Assembly (NCBI RefSeq): GCF_047663525.1
Contig: NC_092587.1
Span: forward strand, 198,087,501-198,151,500
DNA length: 64,000 nucleotides
Reading direction: 5' to 3'
Origin: Anas platyrhynchos
Lineage: Eukaryota > Chordata > Aves > Anseriformes > Anatidae
Shown: positions 7,996 to 21,600 of the stretch, piece after piece
Position numbering within the stretch: the stretch's first letter is position 1
Layout of the letters: every line of letters starts with the position of its first letter
The notes under the pieces: model-generated
Seen by the model: the letters and a program-made list of their open reading frames with translations, nothing else
Database searches by the model: none
Told to the model about the DNA's origin: nothing
Translations under genes and position numbers: made by a program

Positions 7996-8639
7996 ATGTT
8001 TTTGGATTTCTTCGTAAAAGCAGCTGTTTTCTCTGGTTCCAAGGGAAGGTCACTAGCCCTTTTGGCAATTAGTCAGAGGACCACTATTTTATTTTTTTCA
8101 GGGAAAGAAAGCAAGTCTGCAAAATGAGTGCTGACTAGTCCTGCAGAATGGATACTAAAATGCAGAAATGCTTTTGGTGTATTGTATAATAAACATCATT
8201 AGTAGAACAAGAGAAATGTATATGCTGAGGACTGCTTGATTTTTTTGCTGAAATATATGCTGTTGATCAGTGCTACGGTCAAGATTAGCAGACAGCTTTG
8301 CAAATAACCAGATTGTACATCTAAAAGATGTGGGATCTCAAATTGGCAGATCCTTCAGAAAAAAATCTGATTGAGAATTGAATATTCCTTCTCCCCACCT
8401 GCCTGCCCCACAGATTGTCTTCCATCCAGGGTTGTTCTTAAAGTTACAGTTTTGCCAGTATCAGAGAAGCAGTAATTCCTAGCTGCAAAGTTTCTGGAGC
8501 ACAGAGCTCCTGCTCCCCCTACCAGTACATCTGTGCGATGGGAGCTCAGGTACAGCAGGCAGTTTGCAGAGACTGGATCACTGCAGCCTGACTGCAGGGC
8601 ATTCAGACTCTGCTATTTCAGCTTTTTGAAGCCATTGTC
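7996..8639 (-). other. Intergenic/3' UTR interval between two convergent genes
   Basis: This interval should contain the NAALAD2 3' UTR on the minus strand. A minus-strand AATAAA is present at 8088-8093, about 550 bases after the NAALAD2 stop. No other feature was recognised. Confidence 0.4.
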
Positions 8640-8829
8640 CTATGCTACTTCCTTCAATGTCCCTGCTGCTGCCTGCACAGTGAAGGCTGCAATGGAAATC
8701 TGCCTCTTCACTTCTTCCCAGGCTTCCTGCTGGTCTGCTTTGCTTTCAATATCAAACATGGCATCATAGATCCCTGGGAAGGACTCGCCAGCGTACTTGT
8801 TGTGACTGCTTGGAGCAAAGATGACATGT
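8640..8829 (-). CDS. NAALAD2: NAALAD2 exon 19 (terminal coding exon)
   Basis: 190 nt, ending TAG at 8640-8642. It encodes [20 protein letters not shown], which includes the Lys-Tyr pair that lines the glutamate pocket, and ends [11 protein letters not shown]. It is very similar to the last exon of FOLH1 at 49915-50104. Confidence 0.95.
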
Positions 8830-11800
8830 CTGTGGGGAAAGGGAAAAATGTAGGTATACTAAGTAAAAAAAAAAAAAAATAACAGAAACCTCAAAAAATT
8901 ATTGAGAATTATTGAGAAGAACAGATTCTTCAGAGTAGAAGTGATTGTATTGGAGCTGAAGTTGGCAAAACCATGGCTTATTTTTTTTAATTTTTATTTT
9001 TTTAATAATTAATAGTTGTAGATTTATTTTCAAATTTATTTTGTTCACATGAAGTAATGAAACACATTTATAGATGCAAAAGATGCCCCCCAACTCAAAA
9101 TAAATACTAAAACTGTAATAATAGATGCAAGCACAAATAAAATGCATTTTAAAAAATATATATCTCTAAATGTTACCTAACACCCAAAAATAAGAACTGT
9201 AGAAAACAACCATTTCATTCTTCCAGAAGTGTGAACAACAGTTTGTCCTAGGAGGCTGGAAGTGTGATTCTCAATTCCACCTGCCTGAGGGGCTTCTGGC
9301 GTGGTGTGAAAGCCACCAGGCAGTGAGTCAGATGCACCCAGGCATCAGGAAAAGGGGGATGCTGAGAGCAAAGGTTAGGCACACCTGACGCTGAAAGCTT
9401 GCTTCCAGCAGGTGCTCCTAATAACTGCACAGCACTTTTATAAAGGATGTGGTGGTGCATGAAGTATTGTCCTTCTCCAGCCCTGCAGACTTGTACAGAG
9501 AAAACTTCAGTAATAACCAGTTAAGGGTTTAAGCTCATGGGAAGCGGCCAAAGCTGGGAGAGATGGGACTCTGCAGCACAGCTCGTGGGCCTTTCTTCAT
9601 CCTGTGATCTCTGTGCTATCTATCCTGAGGAGAGAGGACACTGTCCAGTCTCTCTCTTCTGGACATCTCTCTTCACTACATACTTGTCCTCTTCCCTTTA
9701 CTGTACTCCCTTCTTTCCTTTCTTTCCATAGAGTTGTTTATGCACTGAGTCATCACTTGGTAGAGATTTACAAGAACAAGGTGTAACAGAAGTAGTATCT
9801 ATCACATACTCTCAAATCAAGTTCACAGAGTTATCAAGGCTAATAAAAATAGAGTGCCAGAGCTGAGAAGAGGAATTAGGCACTGTGAGGGTGGTGCAGG
9901 CAAAAAGTTCTCCTTGGAGATTATCAACAAAGTCTGCTACTCACTGCATTATACCTGAACCAGAATCTGTTGGGCTTTATAGGGCCTATACAGCAGTCCA
10001 ACTGATCAGCCTGTGAGGATGGGATTCATCTGCAAAACCACAGTGCTTTACACAGTTAGAAAATTAGACAAGTTCAGAAAGTTGTTGCCTTACCTGTAAA
10101 ACTTCCTTCCTGGTAAGCCAAGAGGATCAATGAAAGCTCTTTCTATAAACATCAGCTGATCGTTCACGATTCGCACTGCAATGGGACTGCAGAAAATGTA
10201 GACAAGAGACATTTTACACAGTAGGGAAACAGGACTGCTCGTTTTCATTCAAACACTTTTCCTCATCTTTGGACAGAAAACAAAAAAAAAAGTGATGAAG
10301 AATGTCTACATTTGCAAAAATATGAGGTTTTGCAAATGGAAGTAATACATGTTTTATTAATGCATTCAGATTTCTGTGTTAGACAACTCAATAGACACTT
10401 GTTTAGTATTAAATGGCACTAGGAGGATCCCATTTAACAGCAGGGACAGGAAGGCAGAGATTTAGGTCAAGATATCTATATTTTTACTGTCCACCTCCAA
10501 ATCAAGGGTCCAAACTCTCTACAACATTCATACATACACAGATAAATAGAACAATGTTCTAAGGATGGGATTCAGTTGCCTAAACACAACCGCTATGTAC
10601 CATACAAGGTACCAAGGAGCACCTGTCCTCCAGCCACTGCACCCAAAGGGCATGGGAGTCCCATAGGGCCCATAGGTTCACAAGCACCACGCAGGAGTCT
10701 TAAATACTCTGGAGCATCACCCTGTCTTCCTGAGGTGTGCTGAAAGTACAAACATTTGTGTCACCTACAGCTCTCAAGCCAAGGTGTCTAAATACAGAGC
10801 GCAATCAGACTTGAACTTCCACTGCTACCTGCTTTTCCCTTTATTACAATAATTGTAATGACTAGCTGATACTTATAAGCTCTACAGCTGATACTATTCA
10901 TCACTGAAAGCAGAATTAATCTTGGCAGATATTGGGTGTCTCAGAGTTCAAGGGCTCTGGTCCATGCTAATCAGACAGGTTCCTTGTGTAGTCACTGGAA
11001 AGAAAGAGCTGCCCTGGGTACCTGAGGAGATGTGATTAATTGCCCCTTCAAAATACAAATTTCACTCCATGAAATATAAAGGGAATCAGGACAAGTAATT
11101 ATATCTTCAAGGTAGCTAAAAACTGAGCAAGATGAATGCCACCGCAAGGAGTGACCAGACATGCAGACTGCCCTAGGAGCAAGGCCCAAACTGACACAGG
11201 CTTTAGATGTTTTTTATTTTTAACTTTCTCTACCCAAAGGCTGATGGAGGGCTTCAGGAACACCCCTGGACAAAGAAAGGAAAGACCACAGGGGAGATTT
11301 TACTAAGATGGAGATAGATTTTTCCAGACTTACTCCTTCTTGTCAACTTTTTCAAGTCTCCTGTGAAATTCAGCAGCAGCCTCTGAGAAGTTCACCACAG
11401 CAGAAAAAAGAGCATCTAGACAAGGAAAGACTTTTTTGAACAACTTCAGAGGATCCACAGAGCCCAATATACCTTTCAGTTGCCCAAGGGGAGCAAAACT
11501 ACGTCTGTTTTGCTGTTCCACTTGCATTATTTTGCTGTTACACCTGCATTAGTTTTCTCGTCTCTCCTAGAAGTTCAGATTTTTAGCCTCCATTAGTTTC
11601 CCCAGAGCAGACTTTAAGAGCTGCACTCCCAGCAGTAACAGACAAGGACAGAGTGGAACTACGCCAACAGCAGAGCAGGGTGCTGGATACGGCCTTCCCA
11701 AGCCCACGTCTTGCCTCTGCCTGCCAAGGAGAAGACGCTGGCATTGCAAATGGAAAACTCTGCTGTTCCCCTTTTAACATCGGGACATACTGCAGAGTTT

Positions 11801-14800
11801 AGGTTAGATTAAAAAAATAAATAAATAAATAAAAATAAAAAGCCTGACATCAAAAATACCAGCTCTTCCAGCTGGCTGTGCAAAAGCTCTTGGAACATAA
11901 TTTCCTATTCATATCATAACAGAAGAGTGTCCTATTGAATAGTATTGAGAAAGACATTGAAAAAAAAAAAAAAGTCATGGTGGTGCACAGCCAGAGATAG
12001 GTAGGGTAAAGTAACCAAGCCCCACGCTTGCTAAGGTGCAGCCCACGAGGTGTCTGTGCCATGACCTTGTGCCATCCCCTGTGCTGCTGCTTGGCCTCCA
12101 GGATTTTGCCTGTTACACCTCACTCTGGGCAGTACATGTAAGTCCCATTGCTTTCTTGTGCTCTGCCCCTGGCAGCATGTCCGAGCCACATGGGATAGCT
12201 TTGCCTCAGAAGCAGCTACAGATACTGTCTCCTGCTAATGACATCAACTGTGATGATTTTCCTGTAGAAGGGTCGATTTGATACAGACCTGGGAAGAAGT
12301 ATCGATTTCTACAGCTAATTTTCATGGAACAAAAGGAAGGTGGATGGTTTGAGGAGAAGAACTTCTGGCCTTACCACAGCTCATTACATAGTTTCACAAC
12401 TTGCACATTTTGCCCAAAAGTTTCAGGAAACTTTAGATAACGCAGAGTATCCTCTCTTTGCACAGGAACGTGGATTAGGTCATCTCCTAAACCCTATCCC
12501 CTACGGGGAACGAGGCCCTGCTGTGCTGGTAAACTCATCACACTATTTTAGAAATCACATAGGCTGTCTGTTCCCACGACTTCTATTGAAAGCTGCTCTG
12601 CAGTCTCATCTGCTTTCCATTTCCAGCACACGTGTTTATCCATCACCAGCCCACACTTGCTTGTTCTTGCATTAATATTTTTCTTTAGCTTACATAATCA
12701 GAGGCACAGATTTTGCCTCTGCAACCTGTTTATGGACAGTGCTTGTCCACAACTGCATTTGCCCAGGGCAGTAGTTATCAATTTGGCAGAGGACAGGGCT
12801 GACATCATGGCTGTATCAAGGCTACAGATTATATTTCAGAAGCAGTAGGAGGGGATTTAAGAGAAAAAAGAAAGGTCATCTGAAAATATATAAGACAATT
12901 TGTGCTCATGTTCATGAGCTATTCAGTGCTGCCACTTTTGGTTATTTTAAAAAATATTATCAATTTTATTTATTCATTTCCCCTACAGACCTTAGCTCTG
13001 ATAGTATATTATTACAAGTACTATTTCATGTAAAAAAATAAATTAAAAAAAAAAGGTTTCCAGTGTTCATTGTTGCAGAGGAGCAGCTGAAATGTGACTA
13101 TAAAGGCAATAAAAAAAGCTTCATCAATTGTTGTGAAGGACAACTACGTGATTTATTCAGGCTTAATTAACAGCTTTCTGACATTCAGTGCTGTCAATAG
13201 GTAGTTCTATGAAAATGCTGAGTGAAATGAATTTCAATTTGCAAAGTATCATAAAAGCTATCTATTCATTGTAATGCACTCTGGTGCAATAGAATATACA
13301 AAAAATAAAAATCATAGTTTCTTTTTAAAGAAATAAATTTGAACTGATCAGGCATCAAAGAAGAGACAAGAAAATAATGAAAAGACTGGAAAAAAAAACT
13401 TGTAAAAACGGCCAAAGTGCCACGTCTATAAAGTTATTAAGGAGAGAGTTAAGTGATAGTTAGGGAACAAAAGCCAAAAAAAATAATAATAAAGATTGCT
13501 TCTAAAACATAATTGACATAAGAACAGAAGTATATACATCAGTTGGAAATTCATTTGGGCAAGTTCTAATTTGAAATGAGAAGGAAACACAATGAAAATA
13601 AATTATTTAACAGAAAATTTGGTAGCTGTTCTAACAGTGCAAAAAGAAAGTCCAATCTTGATGTTTCCCCAGATGATATGCTACAGTTAACACAAGAATG
13701 TGTTGAAATAAATCTCTTATAAATCTCAGACCAGATAATCCATCCCAATATGCTTCCTCTGTTCCAAGAAGCCTTTTTACCAAAAATAAAAAAATTTAAA
13801 AAAATGAAGTCTTTTCAAAATACTCAAGAGCTTTCTGCCTAACGAGACTTAAATGTCATTTTAGTTTTTCCTAAGCGAGGATTTGATTTGAATTACTTCA
13901 CGTTTCAGACAACCCAAATGAGTACTGCAGCATTGAAAAGCCAGTTTATGTCTCTAACCCATGGGTCCATCAGATACCATGTGGATTAGGACTGACTAAA
14001 AATTCTCCATGGTACAGAAACCAAGGGGTGAACAAGGCAAGGAGAAAGAAGAAAGAGACAGAGAGGAAAAAAAAATGATTGTGGAAACCATCCTAGTTTG
14101 TGATCCAGAGTACTCTGTCTCTTCCATTCTATTTTATGTGCCTCATCAAAATGTTTTCAAGTGCTCAGTGAATGTATTTATGCAGAAGTTGGAGAAGGGT
14201 TCTGTTACCTAAATGTGGTACCAGCCACTGACACAGATGGTAAGCAGGTTTCCCAAGGTCAGACAGACTAAACCTCTGCCTGAGGAGGAAATGACACCTG
14301 CATCTCCCAGGTTTCAGACAGTTGCCCCAAACATTTAACCTGTCTTCTTCTTTTAAGCAAGAGAAAATAATCTAGTCCGGGGTGAGAAGCAGGTCAATAC
14401 TATTTCTTTGTTCTGCATTTGATTGTGGTTCATGACTGCTCGTGAGCAGTGTAATAATGAACATAATAACATGCATGAAAATTATTTTAACTCTCTCATC
14501 TGACCAATAACGTGCTAATACTGTGTTAGGTTTAGAAATATATTTTTAGAAGACTTTTCTTTATTATGATGGAAGAACTGAAACAGAAAAGGAATTCAGT
14601 TTCAGAGAGAGGACAGATATATCATGTCTCTGCATAATTCTAATTAATGCACTCAATAAATTCTGCTTTGGCTATTACTCACCAAATGACACTTTGTAAG
14701 TTTTCAGCCGTTCTTCATGTTTCTTGGCCAGTTTATAAATTCTATCGCTATATCCTTTTAAGGCTTCTCCGTAATCTCTACAGTCGAATGGAATGATCTG

Positions 14801-17800
14801 GGAATCTGCAAGTTCATAAACCAGTTTGCCTCGTAACTTGGCAATTGCTAGCTGTTTCTTGAAGGTGGGGTCATAAAATTTTTCCACTAACTCAAAGGTC
14901 TCATACACAGTGTGATAAACAGGATAATTGCTGAATTTGTCTGCTTTCTGAAAAAAGAGCAAGCAAATTTGTCAGTGCCATGTATTCTAACTGCAGTTAA
15001 GGGTTTTATTGATGGTATGATATTTTGCACAGCATCCAAATCAAAAAAGCTATTTCCTACAAAACACAATTTGCTATCCTTCCCATTTTTGTGTGTTCAT
15101 CTTAGGATAATGAAACAACCTGAATCCATGGACTGTCACACACGATTAAGTGAGCAGGCTTCCTTCTCTCCATCTAAACAGACCTGACTTCAGTTCCCTT
15201 GTAAAGAGAGTGCCTCCATGGAAAGTGAAATCAGCCTGCAGTTCTCAATTGCAGAAATCCTGTCATGGATCCCTTTTTATGTCGCATGGTTCTCCAAATA
15301 ATATCAAGGAGGATGTGTATGTTAAGGGGACTACTAATGGTACCGTGGAATGAAATACACACCCCCAAACAGATTTTGTAAATATCCTTTTCAGTACTTG
15401 ACAGCCTATAAAATAAACATATCACTGTAATGTTTTATTCTCCAAGCTAATAGGTTTCTTATTTAATTAAAAAATGGCACTGATGTACAAATGAGACAAA
15501 AAAAAATGTTGAAGCTTCTTTACTAATTATGAATAAATGCTCTTAAAAGATGACTGCTCAGCCCTATCAAACTCCTTCAAGCAATCTACATGGCTTACCC
15601 TATTCTTGGTGTAACGCACTCTGCCCGATGCAATTCCCAGTCGCTGGAAGTAAACTTCAAAATCACTGCCTGATCCCAGTTTGTTTATTCTACATGTAGA
15701 AAAGACAACATGTCATAGAGGAAGTACTTATTTTATAATATGATGGTAATTTATGCAAAATGTAGATTTTCAAAGAAATGGAGGTCAAGGCTTCTGAAGG
15801 GCACACCAGGGACACTCATAAGATCAGAGAGTAGACGAGCAGCAAGCTTAATTACCGTAACTGGTTTTATTCTAACACACTAATCCGGTATCCAATATTA
15901 CTGGGAGAGTCATTTAAAGGTAGCGACCCTGATTATGACACTGGCCACATTAGGAAAAAAATGTACATAGTATACACAAGAGCTGTAGATTTACATCAGA
16001 TAAGCCTCTGCAATCTTAAAATATTAAACATCTATTTCCAAACTAATAAGAATTGCGAGGCAATATATGTAAAGACAGATGTGTTTATATACTCAGCATA
16101 TTCAACAGTACAAAGACTGGTAAATAATTTCCACAGTAGAAGATTAGCATTTATTACTTACAAGTAAATATTGCCATCTGCTGGGTAGGTGTGGCAAGAC
16201 AGAGGAAAAGAAAAACAGTAATAAAAACCTGAAATATTCTCAGTATTTTCAAATATTTATTTGAGTTTTATATTAAGTTTTAGGGTTAAATATCTAGCCA
16301 GAAGAATAATTGGCATTTCTCAGATAAAATAAATAAATAAATAACCCAGCTAAAGCTTTCCCATTAGTATACATTTCTGCAAGAAACTATTTGTTTCAGC
16401 TGAGGATTAGATTTAGTGGCTTTTTCAAAAGGAAGAGATCTTAGTGAGTCTAATGAATCTAGGAGATCATATTGCCAAGGCTTGCAAGATGATAGGGTCA
16501 TACATCCAGAACATTTGGGTCAAATCACACAAGGGGGCAGTTCTACTCACCTTATGGGGGTATAAGGTTTAGCCTTACAGTCACAGGCTTAAACAATGTT
16601 TTGAAGTTTTAATACTTTCAAATAAAGATTTGTAATGTACATCCATTACGTAAATAAAAAAATAATTATCATAAGAGCTTTTTCATTACTGTTCTAGGCA
16701 GTTTCTTTCAACAGAGCATTTGCTTAGCCTAACAATAGTATATTATCTCATCTAGAAGGGTGACTAAACTACACTTTGAATTCTTTCCCTGCCCTTCATT
16801 TCCATGATTGCTCTTCTATCCATAAGAAGCCTTTAAAGAGTGTGAGGTTTCCTCTTGCAGTGGGTATAGATCATCTTTTTTAAAAAGGTCATACCATTTT
16901 ATTTGATTTTAAAATCAAATATTGTTGGAGACACCACGTACTAAAAAGTTGCTGTCATCAATAGCAATACATCTTGAAGAATTCTGTAGAGGAATTGTGC
17001 TATGATATGATTAAAATATTGGGAAAATAAAAGCAAATTAACAACTTACCTGGGATAACTATTATTTTCAGGTGCAGGGTCTTTCACAAGCCAACTCTCA
17101 TAGAGAGACTTCTTTTCATAACCCTCATCAGGGCTTGAGATCTGGAAACAAAAAGATTATAATCTCACTGGAAGTATCTCTAACTGAAATCAGTGTTAAA
17201 GGAGACATTTACAGCTATCTGCATCATTCTTAATAGCATTGCTGTATGCAATGAAGTACACATAGTTCATTTACATTTCTTCTATACAGTTATGGATCCC
17301 AACCGTAAAGAGCATCTGACAGGCACTTGGACCCAATCACGGACAGTACAGCAAGGTACAGCTGAAGAATACTGGCTTGAACCCCTCAGGTTTTGGAAGA
17401 AATTGGAAGAATACTTGGGATTTTTAGGATTTCTTACCACTTTATTATAGCCCTTTGTATGCGCATGCACAAGTACATGTAATAGCACTATGGAGCTGCT
17501 CCAGCAGCAATCCTTTCAGCAAGCAAGGGGAGAAGAGAGCCCTGAGCCATCACAAATTTGCTTCAAACAGCAACTACATTCTCTCAACAGGTTAAGCCTG
17601 AAATTTGCCTGCTCTTTGTTATAGGAATTACGTTAGAAAGAAGGGGCATAACCTGTCACTAACTATATTACAGAAGTGTCAGGGGAACTGAACCAAGACT
17701 GGAGCCCTGTTGTGCAAGACACCGTGTGTACAAATGCAGGTCCCACCCCTACCTTAAAAAAATTGAAAGCTATGTAATCATGAAGGGTAAATACTAGTAC

Positions 17801-18660
17801 AGCCAAAATACAGCTGGGAAAACTATGAAGCAGTAGGAAATTAATTGACCAAAGCTGTTAGAAAATCTGTGGCAGAGTTACACATAAATAAAAACTCTGG
17901 CCCTAGTCTCTAGCTACACCTATCAATCTTTGTTAGTTATGGCTAAAGCCAGTATGGTCCTTTAAATATCACATTGGCTATCATGTGCAGAGGATTGGGA
18001 TTTATTTATTTATTTTCAAAATACAAAGCATAAACATGCATGGTTAGATACATAGTTTCACAGTATTGTTGAGTCTTAAATTCTGCACTGAAAAATATAC
18101 GGACTCCAAATTGAAAATCCTAGGAATTCTGACCTCTGGGGTTATGGCAATAACTACAAGGAAAAAAAAATAACAACTTTGTGAAGCAACCGTTTGACTG
18201 CTGTCATTTTCAGGGCACTTTGGTCAAGTTCTATGGCTTAAATTGAAAATGGCATATTAATATGAGCAAGCTGAGCTCTGACATATGTGAGTAACAATAC
18301 TCCATGCTCTGGCGGAGATGTTATTCTGACAGCTCTGGTCATGTCAAAACCATTCATCCTGACTTAGATCCAAATCTAGAATCAGCACAAGCTCACTGTT
18401 ACTTCAAAGAAGACATGGAGTTCTTTAAATATAAATGCAATGTAAAAAGTGATGATGAGAAAAGGGGAATTGGAGTTGGACTATTGCAGATGTTGGCTGG
18501 TGAGAAATAATTTTGAGAAATCTAGCAGTACTGCTGGGCCAAAAGAGATTGCCAACTTCTAAACATCCCATCTGTATGCTAAGGACTGCACTTAAATGCA
18601 GAACTCCTTGAAAGATGACACTTCATCTGTACACTACATTTTTTGATGAGAAGTGGTTCA

Positions 18661-18696
<36 letters not shown>

Positions 18697-21600
18697 AGGA
18701 TGAGCAAAAAGCTCGTGGGGTTTATGTCAATGATTTTGGTCTAAGAACACATATTCCAAGTTTGGATGTTGGACTCTTTCATGTGAACAGAAATAACTTT
18801 CTTTCAGACATGCATAATCACCCACATCTGCACTAATGTTCTTTCACTTACTGGGCTTTCTGAATGAAATCCAATCCCATGCAAAAGCCTAATGCAAATC
18901 ATTGGCTCTGGTATGTACATCTAGCCTCCCAGTGTCTTCCAAAAACAGCACTGCAGTCAGAATATTAAAACTAAGAATATAATAATTTCAGCTGAATCCT
19001 TCTAGTCATTACAGAATTTAGTTGATGTTTTTGTTTGTTTGTTCTACTTCTTATTTTAAGATTATTGGAAAAGACACAGCTTAGTAGAGGTATAGATCTT
19101 AGTTGTCTTTATAGCAAGCTACATAAATACAAGCTGATCCCTCTGCAAAATAAAAATTCCATGTTTTACTTGTTACATTAGTTTCTCTCCCTCTTTTGCT
19201 AATTCAATTCACTGGAATTTGTAAAGCTCCAGAGAATGAAGATGTTTGATCCCTTAAATTAATTTTATTCTGTGATGCCAGAATCAGTGAGCCAAGGAAA
19301 ATTTATGACATATTTCTAGAGTGTCTCTCACTCATCTGTATACATGTTTTTATGTCACCAGAAATCATGGTCAAGGTAGAACTGGTCTTTCAATAAATGC
19401 CCCTTGGTATTCTTTCTCTCACAGAGTTCATCAAAACATCTTTTTCCTTGGGAAAAAATCAACAACTGCTATTAATGATCTTACAGGAAAGTTCAAAAGG
19501 GTGTGAGAGAAAGGTTTCACAGTCTGTGAGGCATGGTTCGCTGGAGGTCACCTGTGACACATCAACATCAGTAAATTAAAGATGGTTTGGAAATTTAAAC
19601 TTAAAATTAAAATTTTCCTCAAAAAAAAATATATATATTTATATATACATATATATATTATGGTAAGGAGTGTCTTAAATGTATTTGCCAAAACAATGGA
19701 AAAAATAGTCTAAAGAAAAAAGGGATTATAAATGATATTTTTTGGATAGAGACAATACTATAGAAGAAAACTGCAAAAACTGTTTGAATGTGTACAGAAA
19801 GTAGAGGACAGCACTGGATTGGAATGCTGTTGCAGAATTCTACTCTGTGAAAGAAACATAAAAGAAAAAAAAATAGTTGTCTTTTTTTTTTTGTCTATAA
19901 GAAACTAATAAGAAAAAGAAAAAAGTCTAAGATGTTTCAGCAGTAGCGTTAAGGAACTCAAGCAATAGTCAGACTTCTCACTGACACCTCTCTGCCTTAA
20001 ACTCAACCCCTTAACAAATGAAGCTATGAAGAATATGAATAAATAAAGTGTACTTCTAGGAGCTTTTTAGCAAGGAAACAGCATGGAATTATGGAGTAGT
20101 TGTCAGGTTTTCTGTTGTTTGTATTACACTTCTACTGTTAAATCTTAAATAACACTGAATAGGAAGATTTTCAAAAATGCCAGTCCTAAGAACTTCATAT
20201 GGTATGTTAAAGGAAGTTTCCTACCCAAAGCCAGCAATAGTTGAATAGTTGACTTTAGATCAAAGAATAAGATGCTATTTCTAATCCAGAGCATATTTTA
20301 CTTTGTTTATCTTTTGCAGAAAAAAAAATAAAATGAATCCCTGGGTAAACGAGTTGCTGCACACAGAAAGAAAATTATTCTAACCAGGACCCTGCAGCAC
20401 TAGGGACATAGGAATTTGTATAGGTGAAACAGACTGCCCTGCAGTGTGCGAAGTGTGACAGCAGCTGACTGAACAAGCACAGCTTCTCCCCCTGCAAGGA
20501 AGAAAGAATATGACAAAAAGAGTTGATAAGAAAATAAAATGTAGAAAATGGAAGAAAAGCAAGGGAACAGCATAGATAAACTACCTCATATTCACATGAT
20601 GGCATTTCCAGTGTCAAAAGAAAATGTACTACATGTGAAAATAGCTCATAATGAATGCATCTTATGGGAAGGGATACTCATAGCTGGAGCCATCCTACCA
20701 AGTGAAGTTTCAGTGCAGATTTCTAGAACAGACCAAGTCACCTAGGTTCCCTTAATAACAGAGGAAGAAGATTTTTAGAGGGTTCTGTATGCACGAGAGT
20801 AGACAACCACATTTGGGCACATAAATTATTTCTACCCATTGCCTTTAAAGGGAGCCTATTTTCCTATTTTCCTTAAGTCAGATAGAGATGCCTTCACTTA
20901 ATTGAGATGAGGATAGTGACAATGCCTCATGCTATGTGCCTCAGCTGGTTAACAACTTATACAGCCAATGAAATTTCATGCCTTAGTGGACCACAGTCCT
21001 TCAGCCTTATCATAATTCATGCTGAGAGGTGAAAGCAAAGGACAAGTGTACTACAAGGCCACTTGTCAATCAAATCCACACATCTGGCCTATTACAAAAC
21101 CCACAAACCCACCCAATCCTTTCATATCTATCATTGTGTTTCAAGGGCTCAGTAAGAAATGGAGGACATTCAGGTAGAACCAATAAAAAATGGTAGCTTG
21201 CTAATGTGAAAAGTAATAGATTTTAGATTTTAAGAGATTGCATTTGAAATCAAAATGTGAAACACCATTTATTTCCTTGAACGCTTATTTTAGAGAATTG
21301 ATTTTGCTCAAGTGTTTAATTATCTGGAATTTATTTATTTATTTATGGACTTATCTATATAGAATTATAGAGAAGTTCAGAATTATCTCTACATAGTATA
21401 TTATAAATTGCAAATAATATTCCACTTATGTTAGTGATACATTTCAGCCTTCTTACAAATACTGAGGAACCATGAGCTTGGACTGTGTACCACTGAAGGG
21501 AAGTTTTGACACTAATTTTGGTAGGATTAAGATTCTTCCAGCATGGCTATAAGACAATAAGAATATTATACAATAATTCAATTTTATCCAATAAACCTCC

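Noticed and set aside
6579..8042. 487-codon open frame on the minus strand opposite the orphan gene
   Set aside because: It has no supporting splice or poly(A) context. The composition (Leu/Ser/Ala-rich) is what the complement of the plus-strand frame gives, and the plus frame has a poly(A) signal and a plausible splice.
18662..18720. A34 tract as the tail of a processed retrocopy
   Set aside because: No gene-like sequence or poly(A) signal was recognised upstream, and no flanking duplication was found.
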